Shown here: positions 4,766 to 5,381 of the stretch, one piece after another
Layout: each line of letters begins with the position of its first letter
How positions within the stretch are numbered: the first letter of the stretch is position 1
Origin: Lachnospiraceae bacterium
Lineage (GTDB): Bacteria > Bacillota > Clostridia > Lachnospirales > Lachnospiraceae
Reading direction: 5' to 3'
NCBI GenBank assembly: GCA_017473665.1
Contig: JAFUKK010000027.1
Location: 1 to 5,381 of the forward strand
DNA length: 5,381 nucleotides
Translations under genes and position numbers: made by a program
Notes under the pieces: generated by a model
Databases searched by the model: none
Told to the model about the DNA's origin: nothing
Seen by the model: the letters and a program-made list of their open reading frames with translations, nothing else

Positions 4766-5381
4766 TTAATGCCATGTTTCTATCTCTGCGTCGTTCTCTA
4801 CAATCCGACTGTACTCCCGCAAGGGATAACAGCCATCATGGGCCTCTCCTGCCACAGTACGGGACATATTGCCACCGGTAATTCTCACAATTCCGGCCCG
4901 GGCCAAAAGCTCTTCCAGTTGTGCCCGCTCCTGTGGCTCACACAGTAATCCGCAGGTCTGCAAATGATTCTTGTGTTTCTTTAAGATCTCCATCAGATTT
5001 TTCCGAGGTAATGCCTTCATCCAGACATTGCGAAACAAATAAGACAACTCCAGCTCCCGGTCTTGCTTAATAACAACACTGACACCCTCACCTTGCATTA
5101 TGGTATCCGCCTGTTCCAATAAATCACTGTACAGCCGAATGGTATTTTTACCACGCATGCCTATATCGACCTTTCCAAGTACACCATTGGCTTTTTTCAG
5201 CAATTCAAAAAATTGCTTTCCAAACTGTTCCAGTAACTCAACATCCTCGGTATCCAGATAAATCCCCTGACAGGAGGAACAAAGCACCTGATTGGTCTCA
5301 CAGATATGCTCTGCCAATCGATACAAATCCTCCTCCTTGGCAGCAGGTGTCACATAGGCAAAGGAAAGCTTATGTCCCCAG
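4766..5381 (-). CDS. LuxC-family acyl-CoA reductase, C-terminal part (cut by window edge)
   Basis: The frame is open from the window edge (first codons W-G-H-K-L-S-F-A-Y-V) to TAA at 4768-4766, 205 codons. A GTG at 5353 is an internal valine, not a start, because the family-like WGHKLSFAYV precedes it in frame. The sequence fits the C-terminal part of the LuxC acyl-CoA reductase family, which reduces fatty acyl groups to aldehydes with NADPH, using a cysteine to hold the acyl thioester. LCSSCQGIYLDTED (33-46 of the visible part) aligns with the usual ACSSPQ nucleophile region, with Cys34 the likely catalytic residue. Later landmarks are NVWMKALPR, LQTCGLLCEP, ARAGIVRITGGNMS and HDGCYPLREYSRIVE, typical of the C-terminus. 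Full members are about 400-480 residues. In luminous bacteria LuxC works with LuxD and LuxE; in Firmicutes the role is not established. A partner such as LuxE acyl-protein synthetase could lie beyond the right edge, which I cannot see. Confidence 0.84.
   Translation of the reverse strand, partial: WGHKLSFAYVTPAAKEEDLYRLAEHICETNQVLCSSCQGIYLDTEDVELLEQFGKQFFELLKKANGVLGKVDIGMRGKNTIRLYSDLLEQADTIMQGEGVSVVIKQDRELELSYLFRNVWMKALPRKNLMEILKKHKNHLQTCGLLCEPQERAQLEELLARAGIVRITGGNMSRTVAGEAHDGCYPLREYSRIVENDAEIETWH

Noticed and set aside
5353..5353. GTG at 5353 as the start of a 195-residue protein.
   Set aside because: The frame is open to the window edge and the upstream residues (WGHKLSFAY) fit the LuxC family, so the gene simply continues beyond the window.

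Overview
The window reads as chromosomal DNA of a spore-forming Firmicute, most likely a Clostridia/Lachnospiraceae-type organism. This rests on an adjacent yqfC-yqfD pair (conserved sporulation genes), a LysM-GH18 spore-cortex-lytic-type enzyme, AGGAG-type ribosome binding sites, and fairly AT-rich intergenic DNA with sigma-E-like promoter boxes. Species cannot be named from this alone. Every recognisable gene is on the minus strand, so transcription runs from high to low coordinates.

In transcription order: (1) 5381-4766, the C-terminal part of a LuxC-family acyl-CoA reductase, cut by the window edge. (2) 4694-3552, a one-LysM, GH18 (YaaH/SleL-like) spore peptidoglycan hydrolase, split by a single in-frame amber codon at 3980-3978 with both halves otherwise well conserved. 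(3) 3551-3383, a 169-base intergenic region with a good vegetative promoter and three successive hairpins forming a structured leader. (4) 3382-2078, an intact pyrimidine-nucleoside (thymidine) phosphorylase. (5) 2012-1728 yqfC, 1717-488 yqfD and 483-1 phoH (cut by the window edge), in the conserved order that usually continues to a pgpH/yqfF-type phosphohydrolase gene and ybeY.

Two programmes seem interleaved. Both the GH18 gene and yqfC are preceded by the same octamer, CATACATT, a perfect match to the B. subtilis sigma-E -10 consensus (CATACANT), with -35-like boxes 15 bases upstream. Both are classes of gene expressed in the mother cell in B. subtilis. The phosphorylase has a vegetative-type promoter (GTGACA, 17 bases, TATACT), and no convincing terminator separates it from yqfC-yqfD-phoH, so vegetative readthrough could supply PhoH.

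Main oddities: the amber codon in the GH18 gene; Asn instead of Thr/Ser after the Walker A lysine of PhoH; a sigma-E-like box so close to the yqfC ATG that its transcript would be nearly leaderless; a non-ATG start for yqfD; and the hairpin-rich leader of the phosphorylase. I found no CRISPR array, tRNA, rRNA or insertion sequence, and nothing I can defend as a wholly new system.
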